DNA from: Nilaparvata lugens
Lineage: Eukaryota; Arthropoda; Insecta; Hemiptera; Delphacidae
Direction of reading: 5' to 3'
Assembly: GCF_014356525.2 (NCBI RefSeq)
Contig: NC_052508.1
Span: 39,531,113-39,595,112, forward strand
DNA: 64,000 bases
Below the pieces are notes generated by a model. That model saw nothing but the letters and a program-made list of their open reading frames with translations. It searched no databases and was not told the DNA's origin. The position numbers were made by a program, and so were the translations under genes. How positions within the stretch are numbered: the first letter of the stretch is position 1; the number at the start of each line of letters is the position of its first letter. Positions 8,855-22,246 of this stretch are shown here, one piece after another.

Positions 8855-11800
8855 TGCACTATACCTACGCGTAAACGTCAATCGCAGCTAAGTATGGAAT
8901 CCTACAATTAACTTTTATAGAAAAAATGATTAATGGGGAAAGTTTCAAAATTTTCGTCATTGATGTTGAATATAACAATTGCCTCAGTATTTTATCTATC
9001 AATGACATCTGTGTCATTCGTTAAATAAGTAGATGTAGGCCTATGTTTATCAAATTTGCTACAACCTTCCAGAAGCCGTGATCAGAGCTTGAAATTTGTA
9101 TACTACATTAAACTAGATCACTATCTATTTTACGTTTCAACTAGGATAAGCATCAAATCAGCAACAGCTTTGAATGATGAAATAGTTAGTCGACCACTGA
9201 AAAACTAAGTTCAGTATGACTGCAGAGGGACAAATACTCCTCTTAAGTGGGACAAATCTCGTTATCCTAAATGAGATAAAGATGTGACAACCTGACAAAG
9301 AGCGAGTACAGTACCAAGTAATAGAATGCTCTCATTTCAAAGTTCTGACTGTAAGGAGAACAAAAGCACGGAGCTTTTTCTTCTTGTCTTCTTCCTCAAC
9401 AGTTTCTCATTCGTTGTCTTGCACTTGCAGTAGATCTTTCCAGCTGGGAAGTCCATGCTGGCTTTGTATTGTATGAGACGATAATACTGTTCAAGTTGAT
9501 GAACAGTTTTATCCCTTCCTGTCAACTGCTGCAGTTGTATCGTGGTCATAATGTGCAAGACACTGAGCAATAGCTCGTGGCTGTTGCCTGCCCTGCAAGT
9601 GAATTCACTTAAACAACTAACTGTATGCAAGCGGTTCGCCAGTTTCCTCCCAGTGGGCAAAATAATTACTGCGTGTCAAAATCACGCCGGCTCTGTCCGC
9701 ATTCAGTCTAGCTGTGCTTGTGTTACCTTTACTCCACCAGCATCAGTTGGATTTGCTCTTGAGACAGTACATATTATGTCTGCTAGAAAACGCCTCTTAT
9801 TCAGATACCACAGGTGAACTTCCAATTGATAAGTTATTTTCTCTTGATTATTGTTATCACAGAAACTTAGACCTAACTGGTAACTAAGGGGATCAAATCA
9901 GCAAGAAGTGTTGCATCTGAGTCTTTTCCATGAGCAACTAGAGTATGATAAGTGCTCTGTGAGCATTGATCAAAATAACGCCATTGGAAAAGCTTTTAGA
10001 TCAATATTGATAGAAACAAAAGCTGAAAATCAATGCATTCCTTTTTCGCAGCATTAGTTCCACAGATCTATTCGAACTGCATCGCGAAACGTGAAATCCA
10101 ATCCATTGACTATAAGTGATCGACATATGATTAATTGGCATAGAGTCCGTAATTCAGGCTTGAAATTCGTGTCAATTACTCAACTTGGCCGAGTCAATCA
10201 AGCAACTACAGCAGCAGCAGAACGGCACAGACTACAACTAGAGCCCCTGTGTACCGAAACGTAGTCGCATGCGACTATGCGCCCATTATGTTTATAATGC
10301 ATTGCTAATGACAATCAGCGTGAAGCTATTCAATGGCCAACTTAATTATTGTCAATATTGAGCCTGGCTGCTCCAATGGCAGCGGCTGTTGCTGGCTCTC
10401 GACTATGCTACGAGAATTATTCCCGAAGCCATAAACTCATTTCAGCTCTATTTAAATAAGCTTTCAACATTATATTTCAGTACTTCTCCAAGAAGAATAT
10501 TATGACTACAAATAGGAATTATAGAAGAAAATGAGGGGGAAGAAGAAAGTAGGAATAACGGAGTAAAGCAAGTACAAGGACAGGAATATAGGAGTAAAAC
10601 AATGATAATTTCAATTTTATAATTGCCAGAATCTTTATTGTCATTTATGTGCAACTCCTTGATTACAATAAATTTTATGTAAATAAACTTTTGTTAGTAA
10701 ATTATTGGGGATTTTTGAACTGTTATTTTGTTGGAGTTCACAATTATTTTGAGAAAGGGGATGCAATACTTTTCACAGTTATATGGATCTGAAAGTTGCT
10801 AGTGAGTGTTTGGTTGGTTGAGCGGGAGTCTCTGTAAGAGGAGTGCGCAGCCAAGCGAGCAAGAGCAGTATCAACTATCAACCAGCAGAATGAGGAAGCA
10901 TCCCATGTAGAACTGCCATAATTCAAATGCTGACATTTCTCCACCTGAGTCTCAACTGTGATTTAGTTGTCCGCAGAATTTCTGCTGTGAAAGGCTACCA
11001 GCTGTGACAATTAAGCCTGTTATAAGACTGTTATAAGCGGCTTATAAGCTGGCTGGTTCTCGCGCTTATTTTTCGTGTCAACGCTTCCTCCCTATCTCCA
11101 AGATTAATGTGTTCTGGCTGCTTTGATTGGATTCAAACTTTGTATTGTATTCATAGAATTGCCCGCTCTTGCCTCAATACTCGAGCCGGCAGTCCTGGCA
11201 AATACCTTTGGCCAATTATGAGCACCGTTTCTTTTTCGTTTTGTAATATTATTTCTCCAACTTTCATTTTATATAATTTTCTATGGAAATGAATTCATGG
11301 AGCTTTGTGAACTTCATTTAATATGTTGTAAATTTCTCTCATCATGGAAAGTGTTTTCAATTTATTCCATTCCTCTTGGTATATACATTGGTCATCCAAG
11401 GCTTATTCTTTTCCAATAGTACTGTTCATATTTGATAATTATAATCTCATGAATAAGTTGACAAGAAAAAATATATTTTATTTTGAGGAACTCATCTTTT
11501 TGACTCTCACTTGCATGTTTGTATCATCAAGAGCATCAAAGGAATGTATTAATCACAATGGCATGTGAGATTTGTAATTTAGTGGCAAATAAATTTGAAG
11601 AATGACAAATAAATGTCAATTCCATTATTCTCTTTCTTTGAGAAGTGTTGCAGGAGCTGTGGATCAATATTATAACAAACAGGTACATAATCTGTAGATA
11701 AGATGATCTATGAATAAAATAGATGGAATTTATCAAGTGATTGGAAAATGATATTTGAAAATATGATTCTATCTATATTAAAAAGTAGTCCTAAAGAAAG

Positions 11801-14800
11801 AAGCCAATAAGATGATCTATATCGAGAATCCATCAGCTGATTCGAGTTAACATGGAAGAGAAAAAATGGTATAGAAAAACGTCTCCCTCGAACACTCAAA
11901 ACTCAGTTATTCATTGTTTATCGACGAAGAAGCAACTCCTCAGCATATTAATTTCGAAAATTTTGTTCCTCAAATATTATTAACGGAGGAAATTGATATT
12001 AGCAACGTGTTGTGTGAGCTCAAGGCCTGATAATTTACATTTTAATTATTTTCTCAACTTGTTTCCAATATTTATTAGAATAGTTGCTGAGTGAGACTAT
12101 CAAACTTTTTAAAATCCATACCTAATGCATGTTTTCGAGTATCTTGGAGGATCTAGAGAAGCTATATCTAGTGGAACATTATATTATTATTTGTATATAC
12201 CGTACAGTAACACCATAAGCTGAACATCGTATTTTTTCTACTCATTCGACTGATGCATGAACCTTTACCGTATTCTTGAACTAGCCTTACTACCTTACAA
12301 ATGCTGAACGATGAGTGCAGTTTTTTAACTGTTTCAGAGCTTTAACTTCGGGATACTTAGGTATCATTCAACCTTTGACTAAATTCATTATTCATAATTC
12401 AACTACTTATTTATTTTGACAGAATAATCTTATTTATCAATTTTCAAAATAGCAACAGGCCAACACATCTTATATTGAAAAAGAAACTGTACCATTAAAA
12501 CTAACAATCACAAACCATACAATTTCCAATTGAAATTATCAAATGCAAGTATAAAAATTACTGTTAATATGAGTTGTATAAGTCCAATTTCAAAATGAAA
12601 AAGTCAAACATAAATCCAGAGGATTGCATGATGCGAAATTGGTCTAATGCATCTAAACTCCTCAATATTGGAAGCGTTGTGTGTTTTAATGCGGAAGCCA
12701 TGTTCACTGTCTCTGGCTCTCTGTCTCTGACCTTAAATTATTCAAACCATTATGATTGGATTTTCATTTGAATGAATGGCATTACTGGTAGTGCCAGAAA
12801 TATAGCTCTTCCATACTGGATTGCCAACACGTGCTGGGATTTGGATTTATTATCCACTTCGCTGAACAAACAAATTTTATCTGTCAGTGAAACCCATCAA
12901 AATAGTTTGAATTTATGTTATGAACACTAAGAATAGACTATAATTTTTCAGAGTACATTTCCCAATCATCTTTTATTCTTGAAAAAACGTTTCTGTGGCA
13001 TTTATCGGTCATCCTTTCCCAACACAGTAATATGAAGTAATCAATTATTGAATACTGATGGTGAAGAATGATATTTGAATGAATGGATTAATTAAATTTC
13101 ATATCAATAAGGAAATTATTGATGAATAATCCTATTTCCTTTCATTATGAACTAGAATATCTTGCGCTATAAGCTCAAACAACTTTGACCATTATTGACT
13201 TTGTTTGTCTCAACTTCGTCTAATTTTTAAAGATCAAAGCATCTAATTCAATTTTAAGTTATTTGAAGATTCAAAATAGGGATTAGACATGGATTATTTT
13301 CTCCGGGAACAGATAATTCAATAAATTGTATTCTATGTGTACTTAATGAATTTTCTATCAGTTTCTAAGTATTTTTGAATGGTTATGGTTTGTCTTCGAA
13401 ATTGGATCCTGTGATTTGTGAATGCATTGACCAAGTTTTCTGTCAATGTCACAGTTCATTTTCGTCGATTCTCAACTTTGAGAGACAGAACAACAATATT
13501 GAAATATGGTTTTTGAGACCATGACATTTAACACGTAACCCAGCTCTGCTCGTAGCTGAGGGAGAATTCTATAATATTGTCGAGTACATCTAATTTGTGT
13601 TGGGAATGAACTCGTGCCGAATTATTCAGTAACAGATTGTCTCTCTCTCCATCTCTGCCGCTCCGTCCTATCACTTTCTCCCTCCTTCCTTCTATGTGCA
13701 CGATTTAGTTTTGGCATTGTATTCATTCATAATCTCATCACGTGCAAAGTTAACCCATTATGCATTTGTAGTTGCTGAGTTGAGCTTAGCGTTGCCAAAT
13801 CTGTTACCATACCGTTCCAATCCTATCCCATCCGTCCTGCTGCGGTATTCCTTCAATTCATCTCCTGAAATCCTTCGCTTTCTCTTGATTTGGGCTACTC
13901 TCATGTTGTCTCACTCATAATTTATCGCTTTCTCTCACTCTTTGTCAAATATTGATGGTTTCCAGCATTTGGTTTGCTGTTCACTGTTTGCTATTGATGT
14001 GAACATGATGAACATGTGTAGCGCTGATTTAGCCAATGTCATCTAAGCAGATCAGTATTTAGTCATGTCGTCAATCTGTTCGCTTTTGTTGCACTCTTGT
14101 CAAGCTTGCAATTGTGTTCAATATACGACATTGCCAAATTATCGGATACGTTCATGTTCATGACAAATTTTATCGTTACTGATACGAAGGTACATTGAGA
14201 ATTCAAGATCCAATTTGCATTTATTTCAAACATTGTGATACTAATGAGGTATATTGTATTTGTGAAATGAATGGATTGATTGAATTGTACTAGAGAGGAG
14301 TATGATAATAATGTATAACTAACGATGAAAGCATGTAATATTATACTCACAACATTCCTGATATCAAATATAATCAAATTTAATTAAATTCCCTGAATTA
14401 ATGTTGCACCCACATCAATAAGATGTTGCAGGTTGATTGATAATCTGTAATTCATATTACAATAAATTGTTCATTCATTCTTATTTCTTAGCAAGTTCTA
14501 GTTATTGTGGTTTCATCAATTGTCTCTGAGATTTTGGATATTTTGATAGTTCAATTGCCGAATTCACTAACTGAAAACTCATTGAATGTGGCGATCAATA
14601 GGTAACCTTCTCCAAAAGGCTAAAAGAATACGTTATTGTTTTGGCCAGCAAAGCAGGCCGATGTTATGCCAACGACGAGTATTGTAAGTAGTGGTAAACT
14701 TCATATTCAATTTTGTATTCATATGATCCAATAAAGCTGACCGGTAATGCATATTTTCCAAATAATTCTTATTGGCTAGGCTATTCGAATATATAGATTT

Positions 14801-16493
14801 CGAAATTCAATAAAATGGTGTAGAAGGAGCAACAATAATGCAATAATTATTTGTATGTGTATTGAAATCCCCACGCAATGATTGATTCTTTGTTCGCAGA
14901 AAATTGTATTTTTAATAAATTCATTCCAAATGGGATACTGGATACCAATGGATACATCATTCAATTATTGGTGATTCCTTTCTTTCTATTCAATGAATCT
15001 GGAATGCAACAGAAACTCAACAGTGTCATACATGACTGGACACTACTTAATGAAATGGTCTGATCGAACATGAAAATAATGAAACTGATCATGTTTGATT
15101 ATATCCTATCCAACAATGTTTTCCTTGAGCACGAGCTCTTGCATTATTGCATTATTGCATATTATTCTCTATTTTTAGTGGCTTGGAACCAATTTCCACT
15201 TTGCACTTCCTTTCCTCATCATTTCTAACAATTTTCATCCCACTGCTCTTGATCTGACATTTGATATTTGTTTTCTGAACGATACACTGAAGAGATTTGA
15301 ATCGCTTTGAAAACGTATTTCATTGAAAAGTCCTAGAATGGAACCATGAAATATTTAGCGTGGGTAGATCTAATCGTACGTTTTCTAATCCACTCATAAT
15401 ACTCAAAATACATACAATTTACATCAAAATTGATAAACTATTATACAATTCAATTCCACACGCATTTATTTGAATGATGACTGCTCTGATACCTACTTTA
15501 TTTTCTGTCTCAACATTACGTATTTTTCTGTGAGATTTCCAAACGCACAAACCGAAGTGACTGTATGAGCAGAATCTTAACCTGATCTGACACTACTGCA
15601 TGGGTGAGAAGTGACAAGTTCATCTAATTTTGATCGAAAAGCGAATTAACTTTCCTGAATTCCTTCCAAAGGCAATGTTACTGGAAGATGCAGAGATTGT
15701 TAAACTGTTATGTTATTATTTTTTTCTTGTTTGAAAAATAGAATTATTTATTCACATTAGAGTTTAAATTGAATTAATATAGTAATAGGTAGTATACAGC
15801 TAATAGAGTTGAGTTTCGTTTTTTTTTCAAAATGTTGCTAGATTTCTAAAAAAACTTCAATTAGTAGAGATTTGAAATATTTTTGTTTTTTATTGATTGA
15901 GATTAAACATCTCTAGTAGTCATTAAATTTGGAGTGGAAAGTGAAACATAACATCATTCTTTTTTGAATCTATAATCTATCTATAAACATTTGGGAGAAA
16001 GACAGTTTTGAGATGATTTGTGATTTTCATAAATTAAATAAATGAATGGATATCACATCTCTAATTTCAATACTCTCGCTGATTTAATATTTTCTTCTGA
16101 TAAGCTATTGCTTAGATAAGAGTGAGAATTATTCTTGAGAATTATGTGCGTGCTACTTCCGTTGGAAGGGTGACCGCTTGAGTCAACTGCTCTGAATATG
16201 ATTCATGAGTTGTAAATTCACTTCCCGGTGGTTTGGAACCCACCTTGAACGGTAGGTCATTCATCTCTCATTGCCACTCGCCTCATTTACCACGTACAAG
16301 CCTAGAGATCATTTTGGATATCACCCTCAAAAGAAAAAAAATCAAACCCAACCATACTCGATTTGAATTGATGTTTGCATAAATTAGGTTTGAGAATTAG
16401 CGTTGATCACAGTTCACTTATGAGGTTCTCATAGTATTTCTTCCTCGGAGGGTATGAATATATCTACTCTGATCAAGCATGAGTATGATTGTA
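8855..16493. other. Long AT-rich stretch without a recognisable gene
   Basis: I see no domain-bearing frame, tRNA or intact repeat here. The longest frames (about 60-107 codons) lack motifs. The part around 10200-10430 is less AT-rich and contains several TAAT-type cores (ATTATGTTTATAATGC, GCTAATGACAATCA); this could reflect regulatory DNA but is not evidence enough for a call. Introns of a host gene cannot be excluded. Confidence 0.5.

Positions 16494-16534
<41 letters not shown>
16494..16534. repeat. (CT)n microsatellite
   Basis: A CT dinucleotide tract of about 41 bp with one TTCT interruption, in otherwise non-coding sequence. Confidence 0.95.
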
Positions 16535-17070
16535 TGTATATTTCAGAACTATTGTTCCTACTTTATTGTGGTTTTCTAGTGTATGGTGCAGGTTTGAGAC
16601 GCAAACGTGAGAAACAATTGAATAGCATTGATCTCATCAGCGTCCACTTTTTGGTTCACTTTGTACTTATTTCTTGGAGGTTTTGAATATATCCACTTTA
16701 CTCTAGCATAAGCATAAATGTACTTTTCCTTTCATACCTCAGTACTATCATTCCTACTTTCTGGTGGTATTCATGTTTATTCTCACAAACTGATTTCATT
16801 TAGAAGTGTGTGTAGCCTGTAGTGTTAGTAGACAGAACATAGGACACTGGCCGTGGCACGAGTTGCTAAGTACTGAGCCAGAGGTGGTTATCAGAATAGG
16901 GATTATACGGTTGCATGCTTCAGCTCACCTAACTAATCCAGTCCCGGGAAAGAACAACAGCATGCACAAATAATAATTCCACCTCTCCAGTTGCTGCGAC
17001 AAAGCCGAATTAAATGAGCTGATTTATCTCAGACAAAATGTTTTGGATGTTTTTCGATGCACTTCCATTG

Positions 17071-19100
17071 GAATATGAATACTATTTGAGGTAACTCTCA
17101 CATCAATTAAAGTCGGTCAGGGATTGAGCTTGGAGAACAAGATAAATACATTAGTGAAAATAATCATAGCACACATTCACAAAAAATATAACAATTTGAA
17201 GATATTCTGTTTGGTTCTAGTTTTGAGAACTGAACTAATTATGATAGGAATACATTCATCAATCAATGTATTGTACAGAACAATCTATTGATGATTCTAT
17301 ATACTATTTTATATTCTATATCCACTTGACAGTGTTGGAACAAGTATGTCAATATACTTGACAACTAGGAAGTGACATTAGTTACAAATATGAATTAGAA
17401 ATTGAGAAGAAAATAGGAAAGTTCCAAATGATATGTGGAAATATCAGCGGTACTTTGGGTAAAAAAGCTAGAGCAGACACAATTATGGAATTTTATAAGG
17501 TAATGGCCGCTCCAGTTCTCCTCTACGGTAGTGAATCATGGGTTACTACGAAGCCACTTGAAAGTAGAGTGAAGGCAGCCGAGATGAGATTTCTTCGAAG
17601 AACCAAGGGGTGTGACAGGAAAGACCATTTCAGGAATGAAGATATTAGGAAATAATTCAATATCTGCAGCATGAATGAAATAGATACGGAGAATCGGCAT
17701 CAATGGAGGGAGCATGTTCAAAGAATATCAGCTAAAAGAACACCATTTGAAGTCTATGATTCATCAGCCAGTAGGCAAAAGAGATGTTGGCAGACCATGC
17801 AAGCGGTGGCAATAATAGAATTTTTATGTTTATTTGAATAATTGGCTAGATGTGAGTCGGAACAGGTGATATAGCCCAGTCCTTGTTTGTAAGAAATAGA
17901 AGAAGAAAAAGAAGGTTTGATTCTATATTCTATATTCATATGTACTAGGTTTGTTTACAATTGGTTCAATATGTACTAGGTTTGACCTGAACCGGTTCCT
18001 CTTAATGTCAGCTTAGATGTCTACTATGACGTTGTGTCTTTTCACCATAAAATAATTTTGAGGTAAACAACTGATCTTCAGTAGAATTGTGGAATTGAAA
18101 GAATAGATAGCCTAGTCAAGGTAGCACTCAAATAAAATTGAATATTATTTATGATAAAGAGTAGTCATATTATCTATAAAGCGATAAGAGAACCATGCAA
18201 AATTGTAATCATGCAGTAATGAGAATTCTTTGGCAGAAATAAAATTATAAAGCGGATTGTTTATTATTGGCAGATTATAAAAAATAAGATTGCTTGTACA
18301 ATTTGAGGTTAGAATCTTTTGTTTTGATTTAATACATCAATTGATCTTAGATCAATCGACAATTTATTGAATTAATATCGAACAAATCAGCTGATTGCTC
18401 ACTCGACTATTATGAATTAAATTATATTTTTCACTCATAAAATTGTATATTATATGTTAAAGAGGGTTTATGTAATGAGAAAACAACGATTATTATGTTA
18501 TTCGAATATTTATTGAAATCTAAAAAAGTATGAAAAACTAAGAGTATACAAAGCTCACATAAAAAATTAAATGTATATCACATTATAGCTTCATATATTG
18601 AGATTTATTTATTGGAATGTTCACAGGCTATTATAAGCTATTTATGTATAAATTTTCATTTATCTTTGTATAACAAAGTTGGAGAAACCCTGAATCTTGA
18701 GTAACCAATTACATCACGTTTTACTAGATTAGAAAGCCAATCAGAGGAAGGCTTACGAATTGTTAGAGGAAGAGATGAGAATTTTCTGAGAACTGCCTCT
18801 CTCTGGCTTGTGATCTTGACCTATATGGCAGCACATGGAGATAGGGTCTCTTTTCAATTAATTTTCAAAAGCATCAAGCCAGTCCCTTTTTGAATATCAA
18901 GTATGTGTAATTAATGTTTGATTGTTTGTGAACTCAGTGTTTGTTAAGAGTTCTTAACTGTAATTTATTCCAGTTTCAAGTTAAATCTTTAGTACTGATA
19001 GAAACTTATACGTAATCTGGACCATACACGAGCCCTGCAGAGTCGAAAGGATCCAATTAATTAATTATTGGAGATAATTAATTATTCTACAAGAACTTCA
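17071..19100. repeat. 2.03-kb tandem duplication A, first copy
   Basis: The unit starts GAATATGAATACTATTTGAG and ends CTACAAGAACTTCA, and the next copy begins immediately after. It contains a LINE reverse-transcriptase remnant (17365-17830), a LINE 3'-end-like segment rich in AGAAGAAAAAG, and AT-rich DNA. I noticed about a dozen differences from the second copy, mostly one-base indels. Confidence 0.93.
17365..17830 (+). pseudogene. LINE reverse-transcriptase C-terminal fragment, copy 1
   Basis: The frame from 17365 reads LGSDISYKYELEIEKKIGKF. After further residues including ICGNISGTLGKKARADTIM come the diagnostic VLLYGSESWVTTK and AAEMRFLRRTKGC. This is the thumb and C-terminus of a non-LTR reverse transcriptase of the RTE/CR1-like kind common in arthropod genomes. 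A TAA stop at 17653 is followed in the same or shifted frame by residues resembling the usual tail (HQWREHVQRIS). Sequence from 17870 (TAGCCCAGTCCTTGTTTGTA plus an AGAAGAAAAAG run) looks like its 3' end. The catalytic palm is absent, so this is a 5'-truncated dead copy. Confidence 0.75.
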
Positions 19101-21128
19101 GAATATGAATACTATTTGAGGTAACTCTCACATCAATTAAAGTCGGTCAGGGATTGAGCTTGGAGAACAAGATAAATACATTAGTGAAAATAATCATAGC
19201 ACACATTCACAAAAAATATAACAATTTGAAGATATTCTGTTTGGTTCTAGTTTTGAGAACTGAACTAATTATGATAGGAATACATTCATCAATCAATGTA
19301 TTGTACAGAACAATCTATTGATGATTCTATATACTATTTTATATTCTATATCCACTTGACAGTGTTGGAACAAGTATGTCAATATACTTGACAACTAGGA
19401 AGTGACATTAGTTACAAATATGAATTAGAAATTGAGAAGAAAATAGGAAAGTTCCAAATGATATGTGGAAATATCAGCGGTACTTTGGGTAAAAAAGCTA
19501 GAGCAGACACAATTATGGAATTTTATAAGGTAATGGCCGCTCCAGTCTCCTCTACGGTAGTGAATCATGGGTTACTACGAAGCCACTTGAAAGTAGAGTG
19601 AAGGCAGCCGAGATGAGATTTCTTCGAAGAACCAAGGGGTGTGACAGGAAAGACCATTTCAGGAATGAAGATATTAGGAAATAATTCATATCTGCAGCAT
19701 GAATGAAATAGATACGGAGAATCGGCATCAATGGAGGGAGCATGTTCAAAGAATATCAGCTAAAAGAACACCATTTGAAGTCTATGATTCATCAGCCAGT
19801 AGGCAAAAGAGATGTTGGCAGACCATGCAAGCGGTGGCAATAATAGAATTTTTTATGTTTATTTGAATAATTGGCTAGATGTGAGTCGGAACAGGTGATA
19901 TAGCCCAGTCCTTGTTTGTAAGAAATAGAAGAAGAAAAAGAAGGTTTGATTCTATATTCTATATTCATATGTACTAGGTTTGTTTACAATTGGTTCAATA
20001 TGTACTAGGTTTGACCTGAACCGGTTCCTCTTAATGTCAGCTTAGATGTCTACTATGACGTTGTGTCTTTTCACCATAAAATAATTTGAGGTAAACAATG
20101 ATCTTCAGTAGAATTGTGGAATTGAAAGAATAGATAGCCTAGTCAATGTAGCACTCAAATAAAATTGAATATTATTTATGATAAAGAGTAGTCATATTAT
20201 CTATAAAGCGATAAGAGAACCATGCAAAATTGTAATCATGCAGTAATGAGAATTCTTTGGCAGAAATAAAATTATAAAGCGGATTGTTTATATTGGCAGA
20301 TTATAAAAAATAAGATTGCTTGTACAATTTGAGGTTAGAATCTTTTGTTTTGATTTAATACATCAATTGATCTTAGATCAATCGACAATTTATTGAATTA
20401 ATATCGAACAAATCAGCTGATTGCTCACTCGACTATTATGAATTAAATTATATTTTTCACTCATAAAATTGTATATTATATGTTAAAGAGGGTTTATGTA
20501 ATGAGAAAACAACGATTATTATGTTATTCGAATATTTATTGAAATCTAAAAAAGTATGAAAAACTAAGAGTATACAAAGCTCACATAAAAAATTAAATGT
20601 ATATCACATTATAGCTTCATATATTGAGTTTTATTTATTGGAATGTTCACAGGCTATTATAAGCTATTTATGTATAAATTTTCATTTATCTTTGTATAAC
20701 AAAGTTGGAGAAACCCTGAATCTTGAGTAACCAATTACATCACGTTTTACTAGATTAGAAAGCCAATCAGAGGAAGGCTTACGAATTGTTAGAGGAAGAG
20801 ATGAGAATTTTCTGAGAACTGCCTCTCTCTGGCTTGTGATCTTGACCTATATGGCAGCACATGGAGATAGGGTCTCTTTTCAATTAATTTTCAAAAGCAT
20901 CAAGCCAGTCCCTTTTTTGAATATCAAGTATGTGTAATTAATGTTTGATTGTTTGTGAACTCAGTGTTTGTTAAAGAGTTCTTAACTGTAATTTATTCCA
21001 GTTTCAAGTTAAATCTTTAGTACTGATAGAAACATATACGTAATCTGGACCATACACGAGCCCTGCAGAGTCGAAAGGATCAAATTAATTAATTATTGGA
21101 GATAATTAATTATTCTACAAGAACTTCA
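19101..21128. repeat. 2.03-kb tandem duplication A, second copy
   Basis: It follows the first copy head to tail with no spacer and ends where CTACAAGAACTTCAGAA runs into unrelated sequence (CATCAATATAG). Differences from copy 1 include loss of one T in the reverse-transcriptase fragment, loss of a C near 20097 and several homopolymer length changes. Single-base indels clearly outnumber substitutions. Confidence 0.93.
19395..19860 (+). pseudogene. LINE reverse-transcriptase C-terminal fragment, copy 2
   Basis: This is the duplicate of the fragment at 17365. The same residues appear up to the alanine-proline of KVMAAP. One T is then missing (CCAGTCTCC instead of CCAGTTCTCC), which shifts the frame before LLYGSESW. 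A second one-base loss lies just after the stop. It is non-functional, and useful mainly as a marker for dating or testing the duplication. Confidence 0.75.
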
Positions 21129-22205
21129 GAACATCAATATAGTGAGTGTGCTAGTTATCCTAATGAGCTCATTAGCAGGCCTTTATCAGTGAATTGGGGA
21201 ATTATTCAAGAGCGCTATATAAATTTGGTTCAAGTTAAAAAATTTTGCAACGTGTCAAACACTATAATATATTTAACAAAAAACTCTTTTTATGAATATA
21301 TTTGATATATTTAGGAAGCTTATTTCCATGCATGGCACGAATCCATACCCTGAGATTTGAATGATTATTCTATTAATTATTAATTATTGTTTGGAATATA
21401 TTCTATTGAACCCATAGACTGAACAGGTTCCAATTTGTCAAATTCTGTATCAACCTGAAGTTTCACATCTCAGTATTAATAAATGAATAGATATTTTTAC
21501 GGCTCACAATATTGTGAATGCTAACAACTCCTGTGATAGATTTTAAAATATTAGAGAATTTATTTATTCAAAGAAAATTATATTCATCAAGAAATATTCT
21601 TGTCTATGTTATTTTATGGGAATATATTTTGTGTTTTATGTCAGCATACAAAATTCAAGAAGTTTTTATTATTTTCCTTATTCATCTCGTGATATACAGT
21701 TTGAGCTGTCTTGGTACCAAGCATTATTATTCTGCAGCATATATAATTGATGAATTGATTAATATTGATCTTATTCAGAGCATTTATTGCTCATCATCCT
21801 TTGATGATAGTAATACTATTTAGCCAGCAAAGTCTTACTGATATTTATATTAATAAGTCTACAATATTATCATATAAGGATCCAGAGAACTTCAAGAACT
21901 GGCGTTGTAAGTCTTAAGGAATTTCGAAAGGATAAATTGGTGCATACCTGTATTCATGACGAGCGTTTTAAGGATCAACTAGGAAAACCATAGTTGATTT
22001 TCATTATTCTCGATTGAGTATATGGATACTGATAATCAGTCACTAACTATCTTTTTGACTTCCTTATTGGTATTCTTCAATATCTTCACGAGAGCAGCAG
22101 TAAGAATTATTGATCATCGGTTATTGAAACCCATGGTGATTCATTACGTTGAGAGTATTCATGCATCTACTGCTGAGCTAGAGCTGTGGTCTGAGCCTAA
22201 CATAT
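21129..22205. other. AT-rich sequence without a recognisable gene
   Basis: Frames of up to 101 codons (21518-21823, plus strand) are rich in Ile, Leu and Phe, as expected from AT-rich DNA. They match no family I recognise, so no gene is called. Confidence 0.5.
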
Positions 22206-22246
22206 AAGGCCGGACGGCCTTAACTTCTTGCAAATTCATTTGCAAG
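22206..22246. other. Two adjacent perfect hairpins
   Basis: AAGGCCGGACGGCCTT (22206-22221, 6-bp stem, 4-base loop) is followed after five bases by CTTGCAAATTCATTTGCAAG (22227-22246, 9-bp stem, 2-base loop). No T-run follows and no gene ends nearby, so neither terminator nor processing site can be claimed. They may be the tip of an old foldback element. Confidence 0.5.

Noticed and set aside
16190..16260. tRNA-like segment with GGTTTGGAACCC
   Set aside because: The B-box match is poor and acceptor and anticodon stems do not pair.
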